Positions 1 through 12,930 of a stretch of 64,000 nucleotides of DNA are shown piece by piece. This stretch comes from Pagrus major (Eukaryota; Chordata; Actinopteri; Spariformes; Sparidae), in assembly GCF_040436345.1 (NCBI RefSeq), contig NC_133238.1, positions 8,248,150 through 8,312,149 of the forward strand, in the 5' to 3' direction. A program made the position numbers and the translations under genes. The notes under the pieces were generated by a model. The model worked only from the letters and a program-made list of their open reading frames with translations. It made no database searches and was not told the origin of the DNA. Each line of letters opens with the position of its first letter. Position 1 is the first letter of the stretch.

Positions 1-270
1 ACAGACTCTCTGAAAACCTGACTCTGATGCCAGTGGTACCCAACATTTTGAGCCTGTGACACTTTAAAGAACATGGACATCTAGTCCTACAATTGCTCAA
101 AAAATCTCATAACTCCATTATTGTACAATAATCTCCACTTCCATACATAATTGGGCAAACTCCATCAGCTAATGAAGACTGTGTGATACAGTTGAAAGCG
201 TTGGAGCAAGCTACTATGCAGGAAGTGGACCTTGAGCATTTTAGCCTATTGTTTAACCTTTTTTAAACCT
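1..270 (+). repeat. Copy of a dispersed fish repeat (half of a foldback element)
   Basis: The part around 165-200 (gggcaaactcc, tgaagactgtgtgata) matches the right arm of the inverted element at 53099-53284. I also recognise the following gaagtggaccttgagc text from common teleost repeats. Borders are approximate. Confidence 0.45.
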
Positions 271-665
271 TAATATAGGAGAATAATTATTAAAAAAAAA
301 ATAAAAAACTTAGAAACTGTATATAATTTATAGCTCAGGTTTGAACCTGCATATTTGCTCCCAGTAAGACCTGAATCAGAATTGTCCCAATTCATAAGAA
401 TTGTTTAGCTCACTGCCAGGTAACACACTCCTGGGTACACACTTCCCTAGTTTATTTGCATGCAGGACTTGAGCTATGCAAAGGAAAGTTGAGTTTAAAT
501 GCGTGGGCACTTTTTAAAATTGGATGATGTGGAAGATTTTAAATAACCTTGCGTGTTGGTGTTGCTGTCTCTCCCTCCGGCTCTTTCCTTATTTATGCTT
601 CTCAGTACTTTCTATTGTGTGATAACTGTGTGACTTATAGTAGTTGAAATATACTTCTTTTTTAT

Positions 666-676
666 ACTATATATAC

Positions 677-761
<85 letters not shown>

Positions 762-770
762 TATATATAC
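666..770. repeat. (TA)n microsatellite
   Basis: About 100 nt of TA dinucleotides with two short interruptions (tacata), ending in cacaca. Confidence 0.95.
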
Positions 771-1019
771 TTTTTTATACTTACTTTTCTTTTTTCTTTT
801 TCCCCTGATGGTGATTGGATATGCGTGCCCTGTACTTGGCAGTGGCTTATCAAAGTTAGACTTCGATATATCTCATGGCTTTTTTTTTTTTTTTTTTAAA
901 TGGAGGAAACCAAGTTAGGGCACCGTGTCTCGGATGTCTGTGAGAAACATTGTTAATTTTGTCAGCTATTTTGTATTTAGTCTTATTCCTGTGTCAATAT
1001 ACCTTGCTAGCTTTTAATC

Positions 1020-1486
1020 ATATGCAGTCAACCTTATCCTGATTTTTATTTAGCTAGGTGTTTGTCAGATAAAAGTCATTTCAAGTCATTTCAGGTATTT
1101 AAGGCATTTCAGTCTCATTTTAGTAAAAGATAGGGTTAACCATAACTATTTAGTCTAGTTTTAGTCAATGAAAAATGTTGTAAAGTCTTTTCAGACAGTT
1201 CAGTCTTTTTTTAGTCATCAGATAACATTCAACATTTCGGTCCAACTATGTATGTAAGAAAGACACATTTGATTTATTTTGATGCCAAATCAAATCACCA
1301 AATAGATGCATACATACATTAAAAAAAAAAAAAAAAGATTAGCTGAGGTATTGGGTGTTTTTGTTTATGATTGCGAGGTGACTGGCTTTTAGCTGGTTAG
1401 CTTGCTAGGGTTATACTGAAGCTCCCACTGCTGCTTAAAATAAACTTGCAACCTTGCTGAAATATCAGCATTTCCCACCTGCACAT

Positions 1487-1546
<60 letters not shown>

Positions 1547-1905
1547 CATCTATCAATACACACTCACCGAGTCCTGCCTGTGTGCTGCTTGTGTGGTCCT
1601 GAAGGCACGTACAGCACAGAGGAAACCAAACTACTCCATTGAAAAAAGGAAATCTGTCTCTAATATTTTGTCTGCTCTTTTTGTCAACAAATAGAGAGAT
1701 TTTGCTAAAGTGTTTGTCTTATAAACTACATCTAAATACTGTCTTTTTCGTCAACAATATTGCATGTTGGTAAAGTCACAGCTGGAGGAGTTAAATGACT
1801 TGGTTCAGTCTTGACATCGTCTCATTTCAGTCATAGAAAAAGAAGAACATTGATAAACACATTCCAACATAATTTTTGTTAATGACACTAACGCAAGTGA
1901 GACGA
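1020..1905. repeat. Dispersed AT-rich repeat interrupted by a (CA)n tract
   Basis: Two blocks (about 1020-1250 and 1740-1905) with recurring aagtcatttca, tttcagtc and taatgacactaac words. They look like the two ends of one common teleost repeat flanking the microsatellite at 1488-1544. Class not determined. Confidence 0.35.
1488..1544. repeat. (CA)n microsatellite
   Basis: About 28 uninterrupted CA units. Confidence 0.97.
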
Positions 1906-4900
1906 ATACAGCAGACTTCATCAACTTTTTTCATATAAAAAGGTGGCAGGTAAACAAGGAGGATGCATTTTGGTCATTTTGCTAACAAGTGGGATGGCAA
2001 CCTCCTCGTCCCTTGTTAAATCACCTGCTGAGTGTTTCTAGAATACCAAAGATGATATGACACTGGGCGAGATGGCTGGGAACAATATGGCTGTGAGATG
2101 TTTGCAGCTGATAATGTGATGAGAGATTTTGAACCCGACAAGCAGTAAGAATCAGTGGACGAAGACGATGAATTCACAGGCCATCTCTGCCAGAACCCTG
2201 TGGTTTGTCATTTGAGTGAGACAACTACTGCAAGCTCAGCAAGTCAAGCCCCTGCAGCTCATTACAGCAAACTGGACCGCTGTAGTTTCTCCTGTGAGTC
2301 AGGCTGCTGCTCATCCTTTATGGTTTGTCCATTGTTTCAAAATGTCACCTCAAAATACACGTGAGCACTCCTGAGCTCCTACAGCAATACAACGAATTGA
2401 ATCAGCCTTTCTGTTGGATCCATTTTCTGTGTCCTTCGGGAGTTAGTTCACCCCTACTCCATCGCCCACACGCTGTATCATTAGGTTTTCTCTACGTTTC
2501 TAGTGTAACTTAGTTACAGCCCCATGGGAGCATCAACTCACCAAATGCATGTATAGTAGCGTGCTCAGGTCAAGTGCTGAAACAGTACAGCGAGACAGTT
2601 TGGCTTCTTTGCTTGCGATTATCATCTCCTGTGATGGACAAGAACAATTTAATTTCTTATTTCCAATGTGTTCTTCTTCTCAAAATTGAAAAGCTAAATC
2701 AAAAAGTTTCTTACCTTCAACTCAACGGGTGTCAAATGTGGAAAGTCTCACTTGCTGTACACTGGAGAGCTGAGGAGTCCTTGAGATCTGTGAGAAATAT
2801 TAACCCCAGAAGTAAAACCATCAACATACATAAGTAGTGCTGCATGTTTTCATCTCACAGAGCCTTATGGCAACATCAAAACCTGGTAATAGAGGTCTGC
2901 ACAGGGCGGGCTGGCTCTGTCCCGCCAGACTGACAGCAGATGTTGGTGGCAAAGACTTTCTTTTCTTCCTTTCACCAAGGCTGCGTATGTGCAACTTTAA
3001 TGTACTTGGCAGTCTACTGTTTGTACATAAAAAAAAGACCTGTCACACTCAAACAGCACTTATTGGAATCTTTTTTTTTTTCCCAATCAAAAACCATTTT
3101 GTGAAATGTGAGTGGTGTGGGGCACAGATGACAGATTGTGAGCCGGCGGGCAGGCTCGATGCAGAGGATTGCAGGGGCTGAACGTGCGCTGCGGAAAATC
3201 CTGCAGATGTGGCCAGATATGGTGCAGAAAGCAGCAGGAGTAGGGACTGCTCTTTAAAACATGCGTCGGGTCTATTGATTCAAACTTTGTGAAAAGAACA
3301 AATCTATTCCTCATCCACATATCAAGTCTGTTTAAAAGAATCTTATGGCCACGTTCTACAGTTCTGTAAAGCTCAATCTAGATGTGGAGCCTATTTCGAT
3401 TTTGAAACAGCAGCAAACAATATTTAATATTCAATACTCCCAACCAAGAGGCAGTTTTCTGGGGGAAAGAAAAAAAAATTGAACAAGCAAAGCATCTCAG
3501 ACTTGACATGCATCACTTCAGAGGTAAAGTACATTTTGTTGAGATTATAGAATTCATCTTAAAACAAGGATACAACACTTTAAATATTTTAATCATTTTT
3601 ACATCTAAGGCTAACTAACAAATAATTTGATTGTTTATAGGGGAAAATGTCAACAGTCATCGTGTTTCCCTACAGCCAAGGTGAGGTCCTTATACAAGTT
3701 GTTGGCGTTTAAAGTTATGGTTGACAGCTAATTGATTGATCGTTGCAGCTCTACTTACATCTAGCATTCCATTGTTAAAACAACAAATCATTAGTCCAAA
3801 ATGACTGCATTTTTATACAGGAATGGTTTACTTTTCACCAGGCACCTGTTATATCCTTTAATGCGTGGGCCGAAGACAGCAATATTCAAAATGTTGGACA
3901 AATTTGCAGCTAACAGTTAGCTTGAGAAACAGAGTGTAGAAGGACAGTTTACTTGATCATTGGTCAGGCCTACAGTTGGCAACATGAGGGCAGGATCAGG
4001 CAAACAGTTGTTGGACAAATTGTTAGGACAAGACAGCATTAGAAATACCATTGTCTGAATTTTACCTTGAAGGCCTGTTTACAATCTGACAAAAAGTTAT
4101 GCAGAAAATACCACCTCCATTTAACAGTAAAGCTATCGGGCCACCGAGGAACAGCTGTGCAGGCAGGTGACAGGCTGGTGTTAACTACAGTAGACAGATA
4201 TTTGGAAGTCATTTCTAACCATTTTAAGTTGGAGAACCATGTCCCAATCCCCAGGTAGTGGCTCCCCAAAGCCTCGTATCTCTTTGTCATTTTGAGATAT
4301 GGCATCATAAATTAAAAATGATGGAGGGAAGACAAGATGTAGCAAGTACCTTTGGGATAACCTGTAAATCCTCTTATTCTTAGAAATCTAGACAACTAAA
4401 ACAAAACTATTACTTTCAAATATAAAAGATGTTAAAAATTGTATCCAGATTCACTTGTTTAAGAGGAAAAAGAAACACTGAGAAAATTACTTAATGCTTA
4501 AATGATTCATGCATAAAAAGGGCCATAGGCATATGCACATGCAAACACTTCAGTTACAACCCCTCTACAGCCATGTTAAACCTGCACAGGTGCCAGGACT
4601 GTGTGGCCTTGGCTCTGCTTGACTGACATCTCTTTCATATAAACTAAAATACAGTTTATCATGCCATAACATCTGTTGTAAATGCACAACTTCAGCCAAG
4701 TTCAACCTACTAAGAAATTAAATGAAAAGTTGTTATTTACATTGGGTTTAAAAAGCTACTGACAGGTTAACGACCCATTTAAATGACAATTTATGTGCGC
4801 CCCAATTGCTAACTGTTACAGTCAAATATGTACAATTTCACAATTAACAAACACTCGCCTGCTGCTGAGGCCGCCGCCATCTTTTAAGATCTTTTGAATC

Positions 4901-5088
4901 CACTTCTGCTGAAATTTCTGCATTTTCCTTCATACTTGACAGAAGGTCTTTCTAAGTTTTATGGTAAAAGGGGGAAAAACGCTAATTGTTCCCAATGAAG
5001 TTTTTTATTTGTTTTTTTTTTTTTAACTGAGCTGTTGAATTGTCTTCCCCTTTAGGAATCAAAGTTTAGTGCAACAACCTGGACCTGC

Positions 5089-5113
5089 CACCTGGGGCCT
5101 GTAGCCCCAGGTG
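5089..5113. repeat. GC-rich hairpin
   Basis: Perfect 10-bp arms cacctggggc and gccccaggtg around a 5-nt loop (ctgta). Confidence 0.7.
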
Positions 5114-5604
5114 TTTTCTATTTCGACAGGTGTTAATGAGTTTTATTAAAGCTGATAAAGTTAAAGTAAAGGGCTGATTTCATGAGTAATATCCCTGTGC
5201 TATATTGCTGTGGAACTGGAACAGAGGCATACCTATTTCTATTTGATATTCATGAAAAAGAATTAACCCAGTTTCACTTCACATGAGAATATGAAGGGTC
5301 AAACTACAAATTAATGTTCAGAATACCACTGGAACCTTTCTGTTTTAAGTCCCTCTCAAGGTTTTTATAAAATCTACTTACACGCACACAGTAAGACATC
5401 ATGAATGTAACTTTACATTTGATTTATCGCCATAAATTATACACAGTAAATTCTTCTCACATTTATCTTTATGTAGGTCTTGGTTGTGGTCTTGGGTTTG
5501 TGTTGGATGCAGTGAAGTCTGGATCCATTTTGGTGCCCATCATACGTTTTATATTAAGAAGATCTGAGATTGTCCCTGCCTTAAGGATAAGTTCACCCAA
5601 AAAT

Positions 5605-5635
5605 GTAAATAAAGTCTTTAAAAGACTTTATTTAC
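5605..5635. repeat. 31-bp near-perfect palindrome
   Basis: Two 15-bp perfect arms (gtaaataaagtcttt and its reverse complement) with a single-base spacer. It follows the words aggataagttcacccaaaaatg, which resemble the end of a common fish MITE. Confidence 0.75.
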
Positions 5636-5639
5636 ACCC

Positions 5640-8600
5640 TTTTTTAAGCCAAAATCTTTATGTAGCTGCTACGCTAAATGCATTATCCGGGGTTTAAATA
5701 ACATTAATTCATAGTGTAAGCCTGTGTAGATTGATTAGATCTGAATAATCAAAAAAGCAACTCAAAAACCCTGCTGTTCAAGCTCACTTTAATGTCATGC
5801 AATTTCCTGTGATCTCGTGTCAGAGTCAGACACCCCAAAAGACCAGCTTGAAGCTTGTAAATCTCACTCCCAACAGAACATATCCAATCAAGTTTGCTCT
5901 GTCTGCTTGCTTCTACATTGTTATGCCAAAACAACAGAGCAGCAGGGTGTCATGTTGATTAAGGAGACCGCCCTTCAACTGGAGGATGCTGCGCTCGGGC
6001 CCCCGTGTTGGCAAGCATCTGTCCGATTGTTGTGTGTGTGTGTGTTGTGGGCGACACAGTGAGCCCACGCCCACGAGGCCTGTTCTCCTCGCCACCTGGG
6101 AAGGATTTCAATCGCAGTCACGACAACTTTAGGGAGATGAGCTTATGCTCTGTGCGATTGTGTGTTTTCTGCAGCATTTTGGCACACACCATACATCAGT
6201 AAAATCAATTTGTGGCGACATTTCTTTTTACAAGACATATTTGTTTTCCAGCCACAGTTCATTGCAGCCATATTGGGCTTGTTTGGAGTAGTGACACTAA
6301 CAAAATCCTCCATTATGTGACATTTGGTTGCCTAATCAGCCCAAACTTAGGGTGAAATTTCTGTGAATGCTACATCCTTTACTTCTACTGTACACCCAGG
6401 CTGAGAATTTCCAAAGGGATCATCATCTAGCAACACATTTTTCTAATTGAAAAATCTTGGATCGCTATAGAAACTGAATCCGCGGCATAATCATGCCAAA
6501 CCGTCCACCTGAGACAGCTTTGCCTACATAATTAGAAGCTCTCTTTTAATGCTGAAATCATAAAAAAAGCGATGAAAAATCAGGGCTGATCTGACGGGGC
6601 AAAGAGTGATGGTGGCTTGTTAATTCGTAATCACGTTGAATTAATGATTGAGTGAGACTGAGAGGCACGGGGCATATGGAAAAGAGAGGGCTGCAGATGC
6701 TCCCCAGTGCCCGGGGGGCTTCCAGGAATGGGAGCAACTCGGTGCCTTGTCACACATAACCACGCCTGTATGCATGCCCATAAGCATAAACACACACACA
6801 GACTATCCCGACATGAAAACATCTCTGATAAGGAAATGGCTTCGGTTTTATTCAGCATTCAGACCGCATAAGACAATATTTTTTCAGCTTATATGTTAGT
6901 GGTTTGGATGTTGACAGCCAGAGGGAACTTAAATAATGAAAGAGAGATATTTACTCCTCCCTAGACAGTAAATTGCAGAGGGAATGTCTTTCCTTTCCTT
7001 TCCTTTCCTTTCCTTTCCTTTCCCCACTTTCCTTCCCTTCATCTTGACATTTCTGAGCATATCATTAATATAAAAAAGCGCATCCTTGAACAGATTTTTG
7101 TCAATTTACCTAAACTGCTTTCTACTTGAGTGCCTCAGCCATCCACTCCATATCTTTAAACTGGATCGCACCAGGGTAAACACACACAACAAGTACAGGC
7201 CGCAAATTGAAATGAAAACCGAGAATCCCCTCTTAACGCCTCAAGCGAAAGCAGAGGGGGTTTTTTTTCTTTGACCAAAGGGATTATCTGGACAAGCCAC
7301 AAAGAAACCTCCGTGGATTCATTTCTTGGTCTGAGAATATTGCACATCCTATCTTCTGACATACAATATAGCCGAGGGATGCTGGAATAAGTGTCCTGTG
7401 AACAGCATCTAACTGACTGCTATCAACATGTACAGCTGGCATTAAAAAAGGAGGAGAAAAACCCTTTATCCCATGACAATAAAAAAGTGGGAATGGATGT
7501 CTTGCTGATATTTTAAGAAAATGAAATACTGCAAACCCAAGAAACAGCATCTTTTTTTTTAATCATTTATGCTCATGGAATCAGGTATGGATTGGGATTT
7601 TGGAATGACTGCTGGCTATTTCTACTTCTTTTGTTTTCTACTTGTTCTCCAGCATCAAAGCATGGACACATCATTAGTGTAGAAGTTCAGAGAATACCTC
7701 GTATTCAAAGCTACTCTCTTGAACTACTTGAGCGGAATTACATTTTTGATGACTGATGTGCAAACAGACCTTAATTGAACCGGTTCTGACATTGTCATGC
7801 AAAGGTACTTTACTCTGTTCTGGTATAAGCATTGTTTCCCTATAAGGTTCCCTTTACTTTATTGGTACCCTCAACAGTTTTCAAAGCGCCTATAGTCAAT
7901 ATTTTCATATCAACAATGTACGAAATGACAATGTGAAAACTGTGAAAACGTGAGAGGAGTCGCTCTTTAACCAACAGAGAATTATCAGCTGAATCTGCAG
8001 CTCATTGTTCAGCTGTCCGCCTGCAAACCAGCTATTTCATTGAAACATCTCTAAAAAGAACCCTATACACCACCTGCTCTGCACCAAGCAGCAGACGGAC
8101 ACAGTTAGAGACTAACTGGTGAACATAGTGGCACTTTTGGGGGTTGGTGGAGACCAAAAACAGAGCTAGCATAACATTCACCAGTAACCTGACACGCGAA
8201 TCCAAAAAAAGTTGTATAAAGTATTTGAAACATTTGAATTATAAATACATTTCTTATTGTTTATAAGTGTGATAACAGCTATCATACAAATGGATAGAAA
8301 TATACTTATTTAAGTGCATCTGCATGGTGTAAGAGTACAGTCAAGTACACTAAATTGTATTTCAGTATATCTATAGTAGTAACAATGATATATCAATAGC
8401 AAAGTACAGTGATAGTACATTTGAATTTGTACATTTTTAGTACATTAATCACGTGTTTATTAGGTTTATTAGGTTATTAGTTATTTTTACATGGGTCTGT
8501 TACTGTTGGATGTGTAAAAAAGATCCCCACATCAATTTAAAAGCTGATGATGAGTCAGTGTTGTGTTCACAACTTGATTCCGCTGCTCCCCCCAAAAAAT

Positions 8601-11000
8601 CAGCTATCGCAGGTTTAAAAACAGCTATTCATCTCTTGCTCTGATGACTCAACACGTGACAACTTCATGCCCGTCTTCTACTCTTACTTTTAAAATGTAT
8701 TCATTTATTCTATATGAGGTAGTGTATGTGTGCTGTGAGCTTCAGATCACAGGCATCGCCATGGAGAGTAAGCGCATGCATGCCAATACAACATAAGACG
8801 GAGCTCTCATTCAGCTGAGAAGAGACTAACATAGCAGATTACGCCCATACTGTTACTCCCCACTGACACGACATCAAACTAATAATATAAAGCATGTTTC
8901 GGGATGAGTCACGTCTAATCCTACACGTCAGACTCAACTTCAGTCTACAACTCAAACAAACTGGTTCGTGGGAAGAAATTTCAGCTTGAACTGATTAGAG
9001 GAGAGTGAAGAATGAAAGAGCAGAGGGCACAGATTTGTGAATGAGGCAATCTTCCTGATTGAACTCGGGCTAAGCTTCATTTAGCTGCTATTGAGACAGA
9101 ATAATAGAGAGTCGACAGTGTGAACTCGTGCTCAAACATGTAGTTTGAGCCTATGGGCACTGAAGGCTAATTCGGTTTCAGTGACACATGCTTTTTTACC
9201 ACTTAAGCCAAAATTCCTTTTGGCTTAACTAGTGATAAAACTGTTTCAGAGACACAGCAGAAGCAGAACGTATATGACCGATTATTAGAGTCAACATGTG
9301 ACTCAAGCTTTAGGACTGTATTGGTACAGTACTGACAGTGTCAACCTCTGTCAGGAGCAGGGAAACATTTTTTGCACAGGAAGCCCTTTTGAGGAGGAGT
9401 AGCTTTTATTTTTGGTCCATCTTTGGCGTGACTTGGCACACCTCGGTGCATTTTAATTGGCAAAGGAAGTGCAAATCAACATGGCATGTTGCCCTAAAGA
9501 AGTGTACAGTCCTTAATGACTTTGTAGCCTTCTAATTAGTTAAATTTAGTTCAACTGATTCATTTATTTTTGGTGTTGATTTCCAGTCTTGGCGTCTTTG
9601 TCAGGATTTCACAGGACTTTCTGAGATCTGAAACGTGTCCATTTTATTTGTCCTCACGGAAGCCTCGATTTGGCGACTGTACTTTGAGGGTCACTTATCT
9701 GAGTCACCATGCTGCACTTAAGTAAGCAGGAGCAAGAGCTGCTCCTTTCACTTTGCTCTCCTCATGTGACTTACTCTCTGCTGACTTCACCATTACCACC
9801 ATGACAGGTGGCAGCTGTGGTATAGGCTGCATTCACATCAAGTAAGCGTAACGGGGAAAACAGAAAACTTCAATTCGTCATTTCCCTTTAGAGCTTGTAT
9901 TTCAAGATGGTGAGGCCAGAAACATGGTCCACACATGTATGTGGGCTCAATGACAATGCCTGGCCCGGCCGGCACAAACTAGCATCCCCAGTTAAGATAC
10001 TCAATGTGCACTCTAACGCACAGGTGAAGGTAACATCAGTCCGCAAAGTGGCCGTATAAAGCTAACCAGGGACTGCATTAGTAGCCAGACACTGTGTCTG
10101 TCTGCCTGTGATTACATTCTATGAAACATGAATGCAGCAATAGCATTCAATATCTGCCAAGACTTACTGTTTTCTTATTGTTCAAATGCGCCCTGTTATC
10201 GTGATCCACACAGTCATAGTCAAACGAGCCAGGCTAGACACCTCCATTGTTTTACATGAATGTAAATGACTCCAGCCGCTTGAGCTTCTAACCTCCGACA
10301 CCACCTTCAAAAAACTCATCTCCTGCCTCTTCCCACCTGCCACAGAGGAGGTGGTGAAGAGTGTGTTAACTGCACAACTCTGACTCTGCCGTGTTGATAT
10401 TGGGATCCTTTTTAAAATAACTTTGAGGTTTTTTTTTTTTTTTTTCTGGACTAGGCCACCCTGACTAAAATAGGATGGCCTTCATCTTAATAGAATAAGG
10501 TCTCAGATGTTGGCTCAGAATATTTGCTCCTGCCTGTGATGCTTCAGTCTTGCAGGAAATGTCCCCCGCCCCCCTAAGTTCTCTGTTTGATGATACTTTT
10601 CCTCCCATATTGCAATGTATATATTTGCAAAAGTCCCAGGTCACCACTATGGAGAAAATTGCTTGGTCTGAATATTAAAGGGAGACACTGCAGGTGAATA
10701 GGTAAAAAATAAATCAGTATCTATAAATCTATAAATCAGGCTATGCATGATTAAACCCACCTGTGGAAACCATTAGAATATAGATAGGAATAGAACTGGA
10801 AAGCTTGGTGTATGTAAGAGGAGATTTCTCAGTCCATACTCATCAGGAGAACGCGGGTGGACTGCGAAGGGAGCTTATGTCGACCAATATTTTATTTCTT
10901 GTTAAGTGGCGACCTCTTGTGGCCACAGTAAGTATTACAGCAGCAAAGGAGGGAGTCAGGTGAAGTGGTATAAAAGGGAAAAAATGGATGGATGGTTGAG
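5640..11000. other. Gene-free, mostly unique sequence
   Basis: Apart from the TTTCC tract at 6987-7024 and short homopolymers I see no repeats with clear borders and no coding exon. It is AT-rich and of complex composition. Confidence 0.45.
6987..7024. repeat. (TTTCC)n microsatellite
   Basis: About seven tandem TTTCC units in a pyrimidine strand that continues as ccccactttccttccc. Confidence 0.9.
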
Positions 11001-11029
11001 TAAAACAAGCACAGGTGACCACGCTGTTT

Positions 11030-11180
11030 GACCACTGTAATGTTCATCACATACATAATGTAACAACAATTATGTACATAACATCGTTATTTTACCCAAA
11101 CCATAATGTTTTCCTAAACCTAACGTGGCAAGCAAGCTAGTCGTTTTGGTAGGAGGATGTGATGAGATTTCTGGCTCGGA
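11030..11180. repeat. CCTAAACCTAAC-type dispersed repeat, copy 1
   Basis: Shares ataatgttttcctaaaccta with a copy at about 12745-12930. A reverse-strand relative, with aaggtttaggaaaagatcat, occurs at about 25315-25420. Confidence 0.5.
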
Positions 11181-12744
11181 GAAAACAGGCCTTAGATATG
11201 TACATTTTTAGATGATAAAAAAATGGTTGATTACTTAGATTAGATTATTTTTTGTATTACAAGTTTTCTGATTTTTTTTTTGTTTAAATATGCAATCTTT
11301 GCATGCATTTCCACGACATAAATCTGAACAAATATAAACACCTAAATGTGTATTTCTGGAAGTCTGAAAGAGGACATGTTATGGAAGCCCATAATGTCAA
11401 AATGAATCTGTAGTGCCTCCAGTTAAACAGCTAATTTACGTTGTACATATATATATATATTAAAAAAAAGCAAGATAACATCCAACAATTACATGCCCAC
11501 ATGCACATTTTCCTGAAAAACAGGCGGAGGTGATAAACATCTGATAGCCAGCAGTCTTAAGGCTCTATATGACTCACACACAAGATTAATTGAGGCCAAC
11601 TGAGTGTCTTCTTTATGTGCTTTCATCTGGTATGGAGACGAGATTTGATGAAGCACAAATAGGAGCACACACATGGCCATCATGCTCGGCTAAAGATACA
11701 GATCTTGGAATTCATTTAGTATTGTAAGTATTGTAAAAAAAGGTGTACAAAAAAGAAAGTAAATAAAGCACAGTAAGGCTAAAAAGCAGGAGAATTCTTT
11801 ACAGTACCTTCAGTTATGTTTTTCTTCAGGTCCACACTTGCTCTGTGTTATTTTGTGCATTGCAGGCCATAAAATAATACTTCCAGTTTATGGTAAATTG
11901 AATTTTGCACGGCATACAGAAAAAATGTCTTTTTCTTCATCAGTAATTTAGTTCTATACAAAATGACCCCAATAAATATTTGGTAAACAGTGAGCAAAAA
12001 GAACCCCACATAAATATTGACTTGCAATTTCTGTGTTGGTAACAGCTTCTGCTTTTATTATTTTGTTCTCCTTTGCTCATCTTCTGGTAGGTAATAACAC
12101 TTTAAGGTCACTTTATTGGATGTAGCAATATTAGGTGGGTCTATAATTCATATTATATTACAAACAGACAGCCACATCAAGAGATGAGCACCATCTTTCA
12201 GGAGCCAGCTCCATACAGCTTGGACTTAGGCGGGAAAGCTAGTTAACCCAAAACAGGCTGTGGGAATAACAGACAGCACTCTGTCAATCTGGGAGGTATT
12301 TGTATTTGGATTCATTCACAGATCCCCGTGTATTACTGAAGGGATATTATTACGTTTCTTTATGGACACATTTCCACCATACCATACCTGTCTTTCAACT
12401 TAAACTTCATTTTATTATGCTATAGTATGATTGAAAAGCCATCATCTTAAATCTTTAAATAGAGGATTGTTGAGAGTGTGCGTGCATTGATTAAGAATGT
12501 ACATTATATCCATCACAGGGGGGAATTTTATAGTGATTGAGTTAATTACTGGCTCCAGGGGACATACATATACCCTGCATAAAATTTTCAACAGGTCATC
12601 ATATTTGTATGACATGATAGGTCTTTGCCAGCACCTTTTAAGAAGAGCCAAGAGTGTTTTTCTGATTCCGGTTTTAGTTTAGGCACCTAAAACTACTGTG
12701 GGTCATGAAAAACATAAATTCAAAGCTCCTTCCGAAAAGATTTT

Positions 12745-12930
12745 GCAGCAGTATAACGTTGTAAGTTAACTTCTGTATAATCAGGCAGGCAAAGTGACAT
12801 TACTGAACGTTATGTTAACGGTGTATTATAATGTTTTCCTAAACCTAACCTAGTAGTTTTTACGCCTAACCTAACCAAACTGCAATCATTTCACAACGTT
12901 AATGACATTCCAAAAGTCATAATCTGTGAT
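12745..12930. repeat. CCTAAACCTAAC-type dispersed repeat, copy 2
   Basis: Carries ataatgttttcctaaaccta and the related string cgcctaacctaacc; same family as 11030-11180. Confidence 0.5.

Larger units (their letters stand above)
271..5600. other. Gene-free flank with scattered repeats
   Basis: No supportable exon. It holds the (TA)n and (CA)n tracts, a TTTCAGTC-rich dispersed repeat split around the (CA)n tract, poly-T and poly-A runs, and a short GC hairpin at 5089-5113. Small open frames here lack coding features. Confidence 0.5.

Noticed and set aside
666..770. (TA)n tract as a possible replication origin or matrix attachment site
   Set aside because: A simple microsatellite explains it and nothing around it supports a function.
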